From assembly GCA_016647705.1 (NCBI GenBank), contig CM028333.1, positions 26,220,243 to 26,284,242 of the forward strand: 64,000 nucleotides of DNA, given 5' to 3'. Position 1 is the stretch's first letter; every line of letters begins with the position of its first letter. Source of the stretch: Eucommia ulmoides (Eukaryota; Streptophyta; Magnoliopsida; Garryales; Eucommiaceae). The notes under the pieces were generated by a model. That model made no database searches and was not told the origin of the DNA. It was given only the letters and a program-made list of their open reading frames with translations. Positions 11,885 through 22,900 of the stretch are shown here, piece by piece. The position numbers and the translations under genes are program-made.

Positions 11885-12670
11885 TGAAATTAGAAACGAA
11901 TATTTACTCAAATTAAAAATATATTCTTATCTAAGAAGAACAACCTAAAGAAAAAGAGGAATAATATAATGTAAAAATATAATTAAAAGATATAAGAAAA
12001 CAAAGTCACAAAACTCTCAATTCAAGATCTGCAATAAGAAATTAATAATATTAATAGCTTATTACAAAGGGAAATCAATGAACTCAAACATCAAAATAAA
12101 ATTTTCCAAGAAGAAATAAATTGCCTAAGAAGATTCAAACTCAGAAGAAGAAACAAATATTAGTTAAGAAATAGACAGTTGTCAAAACATCGAAAATCAA
12201 CAAGCCTTTTTAGGATACATGTCAAGAATTTACATTCACAAGTGGTATACAAATATCAAAATAATGATCAACAATAACTTTGTAACATAAACCCAAGCCT
12301 TGCTAGATACAGAAACTGATTTAAACTATGTTCAAGAAGGGCTTATTCTAACTCAATATTTTGAAAAAACATCTGACATACTTTATGGTGCAAATAATTC
12401 AAAATTAAATATAAATTACAAAATTTCAAATGCTCTTATTAGCAATAACAAATTTGTTTGCCTTAGAACTACCTTCATGTTAGTCAAAGACATACAACAG
12501 TCCACGATTTTGGGAACTTCATTTTTTATACTTCTCTATCCCTTTTAAGTATATAATAAATGAATTCATGCATTAATCGCTGGACAAAAGATATGTTTTT
12601 ATTTTACTAACAAAATGAAGCAACAGGAAATCAACACCCTAAAAGATTTAGCAATAAATATTATGCGACT
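11885..12670 (+). mobile_element. Endogenous pararetrovirus fossil, right block part 2 (spacer and protease)
   Basis: A second copy of the coat-protein-end sequence, then a lysine/asparagine-rich spacer, then an aspartic-protease region at 12300-12548 (LDTETDLNYVQEGLILTQYF, ILGTSFFILLYPF). This is the counterpart of 4048-4326 on the other strand. It is broken and old. Confidence 0.8.
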
Positions 12671-12687
12671 AATTTTTCATTTTTTCG

Positions 12688-14122
12688 TTGCAGATGGACG
12701 ACCATCATAGGGATTTTGGAAAAGGATTATCCCTTCCCACCTATTTCAAAAATTCAAAAAAGTCATTCAAATTCTTAGCCAAAATAAATGATAGTTTACA
12801 ATGCATAATTAACAATATTTTGAATCTCAAAGATCCCTCGCCAATAAAAGTCACAACCATTCTTGCAACCATTCAATATTTCATAAAAAAATGAATTTTC
12901 AGCATATTCATCTTCAAAACCCTTCAAAATTTGTTAAAATTGTGAAACCCTTGCAAGATGTTTTGAAGGTCTTCAAAAAATAGAAGAAGAGATTTTCAAA
13001 GAAAATTTGGACTTAAAGAAGGAGATTTTAAAACTTCATCACTCTATTTCCGACTTAACTGTTGAAATATTTAAGTATCAACACCCATTAAATCCCTTTT
13101 GCTCATCCTCATCCAAATTCAATTTGTCTGAATTCAAAAATAACCTAGTCTTCATTACTGAAGAACTCAAGAAACAAAAGACCCGAGCCTTTTTCTTTTC
13201 ACTTAATTTTTTGAGCCCATTACCATACCATATAGCCCAAAGAATCGAAAAATTCAAGACCATCTTCAGCATATTAATCAAGAAAATCTCACTATTTCAG
13301 GCCTCAAAATTCAACATGAGTCTTACTACAATCTTACTTCTTGTTGCCAAAATAATCTCCACCGCTTTGAACCAAGATATCAATCAAGCGTTGATTGTCA
13401 ATGCCACCTTACCTACAATATCATCTAAGTAGCCATTGACCTAAATGATTACCAACTCATTGAGCTTTAATGTGAAAATGAAACCATTATCCTTACAGCC
13501 CAAAAGCTTTTGGACTATGGTTATCTGACCCAATTTAATATCTATAGCCCAGACCAAACTTTTTAATTAAGAAAAAGGCTTGTTATCTGTATGCTCAATA
13601 TTTTCTCTCAAAACTATATTCAGAGAATCGAAGTCTATATAAAATCCATTGGCCCAATTTTCAACAGATTGCACTCATCTCCAGCCTAGCATAAAATTGC
13701 CCTTATCAAAAGAGAAAAGAATCTACTGTTTGAAAAATGAAGAACTCCTCTCAGATTACCATGGATCAATCCTTCTTGGATCAACTGCAACATTCCCCTT
13801 AAAGATCAAATAGAACATTGGATCATCAGGAATGTAGTTAGAAAGATCAACTTCAGATGCTTAATTTATCTTTATGACCCCCTCTCACTTGTAGCAGAAG
13901 ACTCAATTCAGAAAATTGATCATGATCAAGATTACCTTCCCGAAGTTAAATTTCCAGTTAACATCAAGTCCTCTCTATTCAACCATTACAAAGAAGAGTG
14001 AGTGGCTCCAAGAGCTCAATCATGATTGATGTATGAATAAGATATTATCCCTCCAGGATATCGTTATCATCCTGACTATGAAGAATTTAACCTGGATAAC
14101 ATGGTGGAAGATTAAAAAAAAA
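12688..14122 (+). mobile_element. Endogenous pararetrovirus fossil, last reading-frame region
   Basis: Several open pieces (12688-12894; 13007-13432, with KEILKLHHSISDLTVEIF) lie just upstream of the viral promoter segment at 14145. Several Caulimoviridae have a transactivator/inclusion-body gene at that place. I assign it by position only, since no diagnostic transactivator motif is visible. The region has several breaks. Confidence 0.45.
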
Positions 14123-14144
14123 GGTAATAATATTCCCTAAACAT

Positions 14145-14263
14145 TGTTGATACAATATTACTCATGGTCATGTGTTTTACACCCAAAGGCCACCACTCAT
14201 GTGTGGTATGGTCATTTCAATACTTATATCAATAATCGTCACAACTTACATCATCAAACATAT
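14145..14263 (+). promoter_or_regulatory. Pararetrovirus promoter upstream part, plus strand
   Basis: It matches the reverse complement of 9660-9783 (ACCCAAAGGCCACCACTCAT, CACTCATGTGTGGTATGGTC). The TATA part is not present: the similarity ends in a TA-rich microsatellite. Confidence 0.65.
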
Positions 14264-14775
14264 ATATGTATACATATATGTATATACAGATATACATATA
14301 CACATATAAGTATATATATGTACATATATAGATATATATGTACATATATACGTATATATGGAAAAGGTCATCGATGACCTATGAAAAATTACAACTGGCA
14401 AAGGTGGCCAACAACAGGACCACAATTTAAGTCTAAAAATCACGGGATATAGATTAAAAGTGTAGTGTAAAATAAGATACAAAATTAACTTACTGATAGA
14501 GATGTTAAATGTTGTTTTTCTTTTGATTAAAATGAGGATTCATAAGGCACACAAAAAATCAATAGCATTTTTTTAAATTGAGCATGAGCCTTACTAGTAA
14601 GCAATTTTTTTTAACTAAAAAATATAAAATTAAAAATTTATGGTAATTTTTTAATAATGGCGGGCATGGACTTGTCCTTGCTTTATTCCTAGTCTATCTA
14701 TAAATATAACAAAATTATCACTAAATTACAAAATGTAACAAAATTCAACCCGATATCACTTTTTATTAACCCTAT
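14264..14775. other. TA/CA-rich microsatellite and AT-rich DNA without genes
   Basis: 14264-14358 is an irregular TATATG/TACATA-type repeat. 14359-14775 is AT-rich with no recognisable element. Short frames over the microsatellite are low-complexity. Confidence 0.7.
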
Positions 14776-16179
14776 TGTTGAACCTAATATTTTGATACAC
14801 AATTAAATATTAATATTTTGTGGAACTAATGATTTTATTGAGTGATTTTAGAATAAAAGTCTCATAGGTTGAAATAAGAAAAAAAAAAAAAAAAGGTCAA
14901 TGAGATTAATCATTGAAGAATTCATGGAGCGGTCATTGAAGAATCAAATGAACTCAAGATGGCTGCAAAATGAAGATAATGAAGATGTTTAGAGCATTGA
15001 AGACATTGAAAATATTTAGGTGAAAAAAACTCATTATTTTTAGGCTCTTAATGCAACCTGAATAAGGATCATGCACGACACTTTAAAATAAATAATCTTA
15101 TATGCGTTATGGTGAGAAATGTTAAGTTTAAGGTTCTAAAAATGATTTTTATAAAGTGTTAATCATAAAAATGTTTTTGGTAAAGTGTCTACGTGAAAAA
15201 ATAGTTTTAACACGTAAAAAATGTGTTTTCAGGTCAGTTCGGTTAACCAATGAAATGAGTTGATCGATTATTGAAAACAATAGCTTAAGGGAGTTTAATG
15301 GGTGACCCTATTGGCCAATTCGGTTAACTGACAATTTAGGCCGGTCGACCGACGAATCCAATAGTTGAAACGACGAAATAAGGAAAAACCTACTAGGCGA
15401 ACAGTCAACCGACCGCAAACAAAACAATGGTCAGAAAGCAAATTGTTGCAGGGGTGGTCGACCGATGGAGGGTTCGGTCAACTGATCAGGTCAGACAGCT
15501 AACAGTTGACTGTTTCAATTTTTGAGCTAAATCACCTTGTTTTGAAGATTTTTCAAAGAGGTTTTTAAGGGATTTGGGTATTTTACTTTTATATATCGTA
15601 TATTACTAAGATCCTATCTATTTGGTCCTTATATTAAATTATTCTTTTAATTGAATTGGTAAAACTACTTCCTATATTTAAGTATTTTGAATCTAAAAAG
15701 TTATGGGGACTAAATTAAGCTTTTCTAAGAGTATTTTTAAATGAAACATATCCATTTTAATAGTATATGATATATGAGATCTTAGAGTGTCATTTTTGGT
15801 CTTACATTTTGAAAACTATCCAGTATAGGCTAAGTTAAAAATCTATATATAGAGACCTACAAATTTCATATGAAAAAAACAAGAACATTCAGCTTTTGCT
15901 ATTATAAGAGAGTATGTTACGTTGAGAATTTTATAAGAGAGTATTATGAAAAGAGTTATTGATCGAAACGAGAAAAGGTTTTGGTCACCGGTCTTTGTTA
16001 TTCACTGAGTTATCATAATCGTTTAAGAAATCTCAGTGAGATCTTTCCAAGTTAATAAAAGTGCTTTCTTAGATTTTTTATTTGATTACTTGGGTAAGTG
16101 TTTTGGAAAAATCATTTTCAAATCTAATATTATGAAAATATTTTATCGTGATTTTTAGTTATGAAATCGTTTTCAAATC
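14776..16179 (+). mobile_element. Truncated SIRE-type copia LTR
   Basis: Starts TGTTGAACCTAATATTTTGA and shares TTTTATTGAGTGATTTTAGA with the copia 3' LTR at 62463. It carries the GGTCGACCGAC/GGTTAACCAAT-type motif cluster (about 15230-15510) found in all members. It is cut off near 16179, where another LTR-like segment starts, and I do not see it resume beyond. Confidence 0.7.
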
Positions 16180-17275
16180 TAATATCAGGCACACTTGCAA
16201 ACGGGCCCCTCCACAAACGCCACATCATCATGGAAGTGCAAAAGGAACCTTTTTTCTCAGATAGGTATGGTCATCCAACCTCCACCCAACCATGCTTTTC
16301 CTGCTCGGTGGTTATCAAAGGGAAGACCCTACCGACCTTTACCTAGTCGTGTTGCCTCTGCTCGGAGGTTACCAAAGGAAGGGCCCTTTGGTAACCTCTG
16401 ATCAGAAGCTACCTAAGAGAATGCCCTTTGGGTTTTGGCCGAGTTGTGCCCTACCGTGATGTCTCTCGGAAGCTACCAAAGGGAAAGCCCTTTGAATTCT
16501 GGCAAAACTGCTTTCTGTCGTGCTGCCTTTGCTCGGAAGATTCCAAATAAAGGGCCTTTTGAGTTTTACCGAACTTTGAGTAGCTGCTCTGCCTATGGTC
16601 GGCAATCAGTCAAGGGAAGGCCCGTTGGTTTTTATCTAAGCTCCATTCAGAAGTCCTCCCAAGCTTCTGTTTCACCTTTGCTCAGAGGCCTTGCCAGTGG
16701 GCATCTTTGGGTATGTTTAGTAATCCATTTTCCTCCCAGCCCTCTGAGTTGAGGAGCTCTTCAGCACGACGCCTTTCCAGAGGATCTCATTCACCAAGGA
16801 AGCCCCTGCCATTCCTATGGGTAGAGTTGGGCCCCCTCAAATCTGAATGGATCGATCCTTGTGCTTCTCAGAAGGGCTTGAAGGGCAAGCCCAATAGTGT
16901 AAGCCCATGCGCCCTCCTATTGGCCACGCGTCGAGTTACCTTAATTAACCATGCTCAGGGCCCTAATTCTACAACGCTAATTGTGTTCATCTCCTATAAA
17001 TACCTAGGCATTCAATACCCTAAGTAATGCTCCATTTTCTAATTAAAGCATACTAAAACCTTCTCCCCTGAGCTCTTACTCTCATGTTGGAGGGACTTTA
17101 CTGAACACAATTCCGGTAAGTCTTTGTGCAGGTACCAACTCTGGACTTCAACTCGAATTTTGGAAAGAATTAACCGTTGATCGCCAGGCACTCAACACTT
17201 CACCTCAGCGAGAAAGTTACACGTGAACTCTGACTATATCAACTCGAGGTATTTACCAATTTTAGACACCAATAC
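16180..17275 (+). mobile_element. LTR-like segment, Ty3 Tat-like group, related to the solo LTR at 46587
   Basis: The left edge (GGGCCCCTCCACA) and right edge (TTTAGACACCAAT) resemble the two ends of the solo LTR at 46587-47349 (GGGCCCTTCCACA, CCAGACACCAACA). A TATA-like CTATAAATAC near 16994, followed by a CTTACTCTCATG...GGAGG block, matches the promoter/R region of these LTRs. No clear target duplication is seen. The open frames at 16195-17027 have no recognisable domain. Confidence 0.5.
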
Positions 17276-19659
17276 CCACAAGCCCATTTCTTCCACCACA
17301 CCTCTATCCTTTCTAGAACAACCATCGTCGCAGCACCCGAGCCCTTCCACGCAAACCACTGTTGTTATATCTGCCACCAAACACTCCGAGCCTTCCATTG
17401 CCAAATAATTTCATTCAAATCAACCAATTAATTTTTGGGATAAAAGTAATCGAAAGAATCATTACTCGTAATTTTATTTTCATTTAATTTTTTATTAGAT
17501 TGAACATATTGTTGAATTCTATAACAAAATGTATATAAATAAATTTTAGTTGAGAGTTATATTTATGGAAAATCTAAATTTATGTTCGGGTCATCAAAGC
17601 AATCGACTATCACAATCTATTTTTAGTTTTTTCACATTAGAATTTTGCATTTAAAATCCATAAAAATATGAAGTGATGACTCATGAGTTAACTAATATTT
17701 TTATCCTTCTCAGATGGGCAATACTCCTCATCTTCATAACAATACAACATCATGTTGAATTAAACACACAATTAAATCTTAGGTTTTGCTACGGTACAGC
17801 GGCTGTACCAGTATAGCTCACGAAACTTATAAGGTCGGTCTAAAAAAATTACAAGATTTTAGATGAATTTGTAATTTTTCCAGAAAAATTTGTAACTCGT
17901 AAAGTTTCAAGTTCTCAAACGAACTTGTAATTTCAGTGGAATAACTTGCGACTACTTTGGACCAACTTTATAATTTTTCGGGTTGTATCCAATACAACCA
18001 AAATGACGGTTATATTGTAGTCAACCCCTTAAATCTTTTTTGGATTGGTAATATATGGATTTTGTTTTGAAACTATGGTTTTAAAGAAAATTGGATCTAT
18101 GTCTGGATCTTAAAAAAAAAAATCAATAATTCAAAGTGTATTTTTATTTCTCTCATAGACTATGTTTCTATATAAATATATTCCCTAAAATTAAGGACGA
18201 GGCGTGGGATCATTATAGAAGCTAAAATCTCAAAAATAGTTTTTTATCCACCAAGAGAGGTTTTTGTTTTAATCCTATGTAAGTCTAGTGCAACGTGATT
18301 TTTTTAGGGTTGTGAAAAAAAAAAAAAAAAAAAAAAGTTTTTTCCTAGAGAAATGTGTTTCTTAATAATGGTTTCTAAGACTGTCAACGATGACCTCCTT
18401 TTTAGGTTGCTTTTAAAATCGTGTTTTTAAAAGGCAAAAACAATTTATTTAATTAATGATATTTTGTATGATAAGGTTGTACTTATTTTTGTTTAATGAC
18501 ATTTTAATTTTTATATGCAAAATGTAAGACATAAATTTTTTATTTAGTAATATTTAAAAAATTTATTTACAAGATGTACCATATTTTTAGTTACAAAATT
18601 TATATTAACAATAGGGTAATACTAACAAATATTTCATTTATATGTATCTTAATTTTTATACTTTAGTTAATATTACCAAAAATAAAATATTTATTGTCTA
18701 TTTTATTAACTTAATAATGTTTTACTATTTTTACATAAATGATTACTAAACACTCATTATATTTACTCATATTCAACAACTATTTTTGTGATAAATAGGC
18801 AAAACAACTTATAACTCATTCTAAATAACTATTTTAAACAATTTTCTAAAAGCCACATGACCACATTAAGGGAGGCGTTAATAAGACGAAAATTTAAGTG
18901 TTGAAAACAAATAAAACTAAATTTTGAGTTCTAAAATTTATGTGTTGAATTTATCAAGTGTTGAATTAATTAAACAATTTATTTGAAATATTTTCGATTT
19001 GAATAAATTTGTATTTTTATAACTTTTAACGTTTCCTCACAATTTTATCTTTGAAAAATCTTCCCTCAATTATTTTTCTTGGTATTTCTTTCTCTCCCTA
19101 AAATTTATTATAAATTTTTCTCTGTATTTTTTTAATAGTTATAGCTTAATAATACTTGTATTAATGAACATTATATAATTTCTAATGATATGTGATAAGT
19201 CATGTGCAGATAATTTAATTTTTAATATATTTTGAAATATTACTTTGGTTTTTTTTTTTTAATAAAATATATTTAATTGAATAAAGATTTAAAGAATTCT
19301 ACTCAATTTATTATTATATATAAAATAAAAACCCAAGACTTGTACTTGTAATCTAACAGTTATTTATTGTGTCTCCCTTATTAAAGAGATCTAGTGCTCA
19401 AAATTCCTCTAATAACATTTGTACCAATAACCATAACATTTTTTATTCTTTTTATCTTAAGAGTGTAAAACATAAAATAAACGAACGATGATTATTTAAT
19501 TATGGGTTGATTCCAACATACGAAGCCCAATACACGCCCAATCTGAGGCCCTGCTTCAACAAGTCCAACAATCAATTACCACCATATAATTTTCAGTCAA
19601 CCCGCTATTTCTTATCCATTCACGTGTTCGAATCGAAACTTCACCGGGGCCCATCTCCC
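17276..19659. other. AT-rich intergenic region upstream of AFC2
   Basis: The first ~130 bases (Pro/Ser/Thr-rich frame 17223-17408) may be the inner flank of the LTR-like element. A palindromic-looking block at 17765-18030 (GGTACAGCGGCTGTACC) may be a small MITE. The rest is AT-rich with short poly-A/T runs and shows no gene. Confidence 0.5.
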
Positions 19660-19936
19660 GAACCATGGTTACAAACGCACTGATACGGGTTACACTAACC
19701 AGGGTTACTTTCCCCTCAACCCTCAGGCCTCCTATTCTCCTCTCCTTCAGATCTGCTCAAAACTAGGGTTTCAATCAAAATCAACTCCATTTTCTATCTG
19801 ATTTTCGTGCCAATTTCTCAATTTTCCCGCCAAATTTCACATTTGATTCCTATACGCTCTTTTCTGGATCAAAAGAAATATCCGTTTGATTTTATGGATT
19901 CACATCTCTAGAGATATTTGAGATTGTCGTTAACAA
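19660..19936 (+). promoter_or_regulatory. AFC2 5' flank and probable 5' UTR
   Basis: Composition changes to mixed, pyrimidine-rich sequence (CTCCTCTCCTTCAG) with an AAACTAGGGTTT telo-box-like motif at about 19762-19773. This is a common element near plant housekeeping transcription starts. The first in-frame ATG is at 19937. No clear TATA box is seen, so the start of transcription is not fixed. Confidence 0.45.
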
Positions 19937-22900
19937 ATGGAGACTCAGAGCATCGTTGAGTTTCCTAACAGAATTATGGATAAACGGCCGAGGAAGAAAC
20001 CTCGATTGACTTGGGACATGGCCCCTCCTGCTCCAGCTCCCAATGTATGGTTTAAAACATAATTTCGTGTCTATTTGTTTTTCGTGCAGAAAATATTATA
20101 ATACATCAAACGGCTGCAATTTTTCTGTCCTTTTTTTTCTTGTGGCTTGAAAATTGTTGTTTGATCAGCCTGATTATATGTGATTTGGCTGAATCTGATT
20201 TCTTAAGTCAATGTAGATCCTAATTTTTTTCCCCTGGGGATCTTAGTTTCAGAAATTGGGTTGTGGATCAGATGTAAGGATTATATCTGATTCAGATTGA
20301 GGTAGACTGATTTTGATGTTTGATATGATGCGCATCTTCCCTTTTGCCGGCTTCATTGTTGGGAAATTGATTGTGTTTAGCTTTTTATTTTTTTATGATG
20401 TTTCTAAATTCATATGTCCACTCTTATCAGTGTATGAACAACAGGAAAAAAAAAAATAGAAGATATCAAATAGTGATCGGCACGGAGAAATCAGATTGAA
20501 AAAGATAATCAATCTTTTGTACTTTCTTGGTAGCTTGTTTTTTCATTTTTCCAGCTTTCACATACAATCTTCTCAAATCCCATACTTTTTTTCCCAACCA
20601 AAGGAGAGGTAGAAATGATATAACTTTATCATATTGTAATGCTCCATGTGAATGTCCCTTAGACTTTATTTTGAACTCAAGGGGTGTACCATGTTGAATT
20701 ATGTTCTACGTAGAAAAAGATCTGAATCTTGTTATCCCGATTTTGCTGAAAGATTTGCGTGTTCTCATGGTGTATTGTTTGGTCTATGTTTGATACTGAT
20801 TTGATCTCATAATAAATTTGAAACAATTATTTGTATTTCACTTGGACTTTCCTCTGGATCAATTGCTAACTTCCATTCTTGGCTGGTTTGACTCTCTATT
20901 GTTGCATCTCACCCTTTTTCATCTAGCTGCCTTTTTTTTTTTTAATGTAAAGTTCCTGTGGAGTAGTTGTTTTACTGACTCAGGACATGTTCTTTGCTTT
21001 GCATGCAGATACTTCCTGCAATATATACCACTCAGGAGTTTGCAAATGGAGCAACCCCTAATTATTCTCACTCTTCTTTTTATGACATTGTGGATCGGGT
21101 GGCTCGGAAGGAAATCCCTCGTTGGGAACCTAATTATCATCACTCATCTTTTTATGACATTTTGAATCGGATGGCGCCGAAGGAATCCCCTCCTTGGAGA
21201 CAGGATGATAAAGATGGCCATTTTGTTTTTGTTACTGGAGAAAATTTAACTCCTCGGTGTGAGTATTGTTGTGTGATTGAATTTAAATTCATGCCAGCAT
21301 CCCTTCCTGACATGTTTCTGTTTATTATTTAATCAATGGAAACTTCTTGCTGATTATGTCCTTCATTCTTCCCTTCTCTAATTTGCAGATATCATTATGG
21401 GGAAAGTGGGTGAAGGTTAGTTTTTCTTTAAATTTGTATCTTTCTTATCCTCCTCTTTCAAATATTTTCTTGTAGTCCTTTTATCATTTTATTTTGCTGT
21501 TACTCACTTCCTCATATTAAGGGCCTTTTGAGCTGGTTTGATTTACTTTATAGCATCATTTTTACTATTTGTCAAAAAGTATGTTTGTCTTGAATTCAGT
21601 TGGATATTTAATTTAGTATTTCATTTCAGTCATTCACCCATCATATTAGTTTCTTTTAAAAAAAAAATCACGTAATGAAATATTTGCAGGGACTTTTGGG
21701 CAAGTCTTGGAATGTCTGGATACCGAAAAGAACGAAATGGTTGCAATTAAAGTTGTTCGCTCTATAAACAAGTATCGCGAAGCTGCCATGATTGAAATTG
21801 ATGTCCTACTGAAGCTTTCCAGGCATGATGTTTCTGGGTTGCGGTAGGTGTCTTCTTTCCTTACTTCTTCACTTATCTTTTGCAGAAAATAAAAGTGATT
21901 TTGGTGTAAGTTGTTTTACTTCTTGCAGTTGTGTGCAAATACGGAATTGGTTTGACTATCGTAATCATATTTGTATTGTAAGTATTTATTAGTACTTGTT
22001 ATTTGATTAATTTGGAAGGGGAATGATGTTCTTCATTCCTGAATATTCTGTGAGTTAAAAACTTGCGGATGGATTTAAATGATCTTAACAGGTTTTTGAG
22101 AAGCTTGGTCCAAGTTTATACGATTTCCTCCGCAAAAACAACTATCGTTCATTTCCCATTGATCTTGTCAGAGAGTTCGGCAGACAACTCTTGGAATCTG
22201 TAGCATGTGTGTTGACAAATCTTGCACTATATCTATACTGTTTTCACTTGATCCTAGGCATTGATTGCTTGCTACAATTTTTTATTTAATATTTGCCTTG
22301 CTATTTTTTTTTTTTGGGAACTATGTGAGTATGTCCAATACTAATAGCTAATCATACTTGGGATGTCTCATTCCTTTTGCCTTATAATATTTGCAGTTAT
22401 GCATGATCTGCATTTGATTCACACTGATCTGAAGCCAGAAAATGTTCTTCTTGTTTCATCGGAGTGTATCAAAGTTCCAGATTATAAGGTAATGTGACAT
22501 CCAGAATATTGCCATGATTTTTCCTTCCACCATTGGTAAATATTTACTGTATGAGAGATTGTAAAAGAGGTATAGACAATTTTGACCCAAACTAAACTTG
22601 AGTATTAAGTTGTGCTTATAAATTTGCAACCTTACTATAGTTTATCAAATCTGGTATATTGTTTTCTTTTTCTTGCAATGAAGGTTTTATCACGATCCAC
22701 CAGAGATGGTTCCTACTTCAAGAATCTTCCGAAGTCTAGTGCTATTAAGCTTATTGATTTTGGGAGTACTACTTTTGACCACCAGGATCACACCTATGTG
22801 GTTTCGACACGTCATTATCGTGCACCTGAGGTCATTTTAGGTAATGCCTTGGCTTCTCAGTTGCTACTTGTTATTTAAATGACTCGACTTTATGACTTGT

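Noticed and set aside
14246-14482. Frames on both strands rich in Tyr/Ile/His/Cys
   Set aside because: They are translations of a TATATG/TACATA microsatellite.
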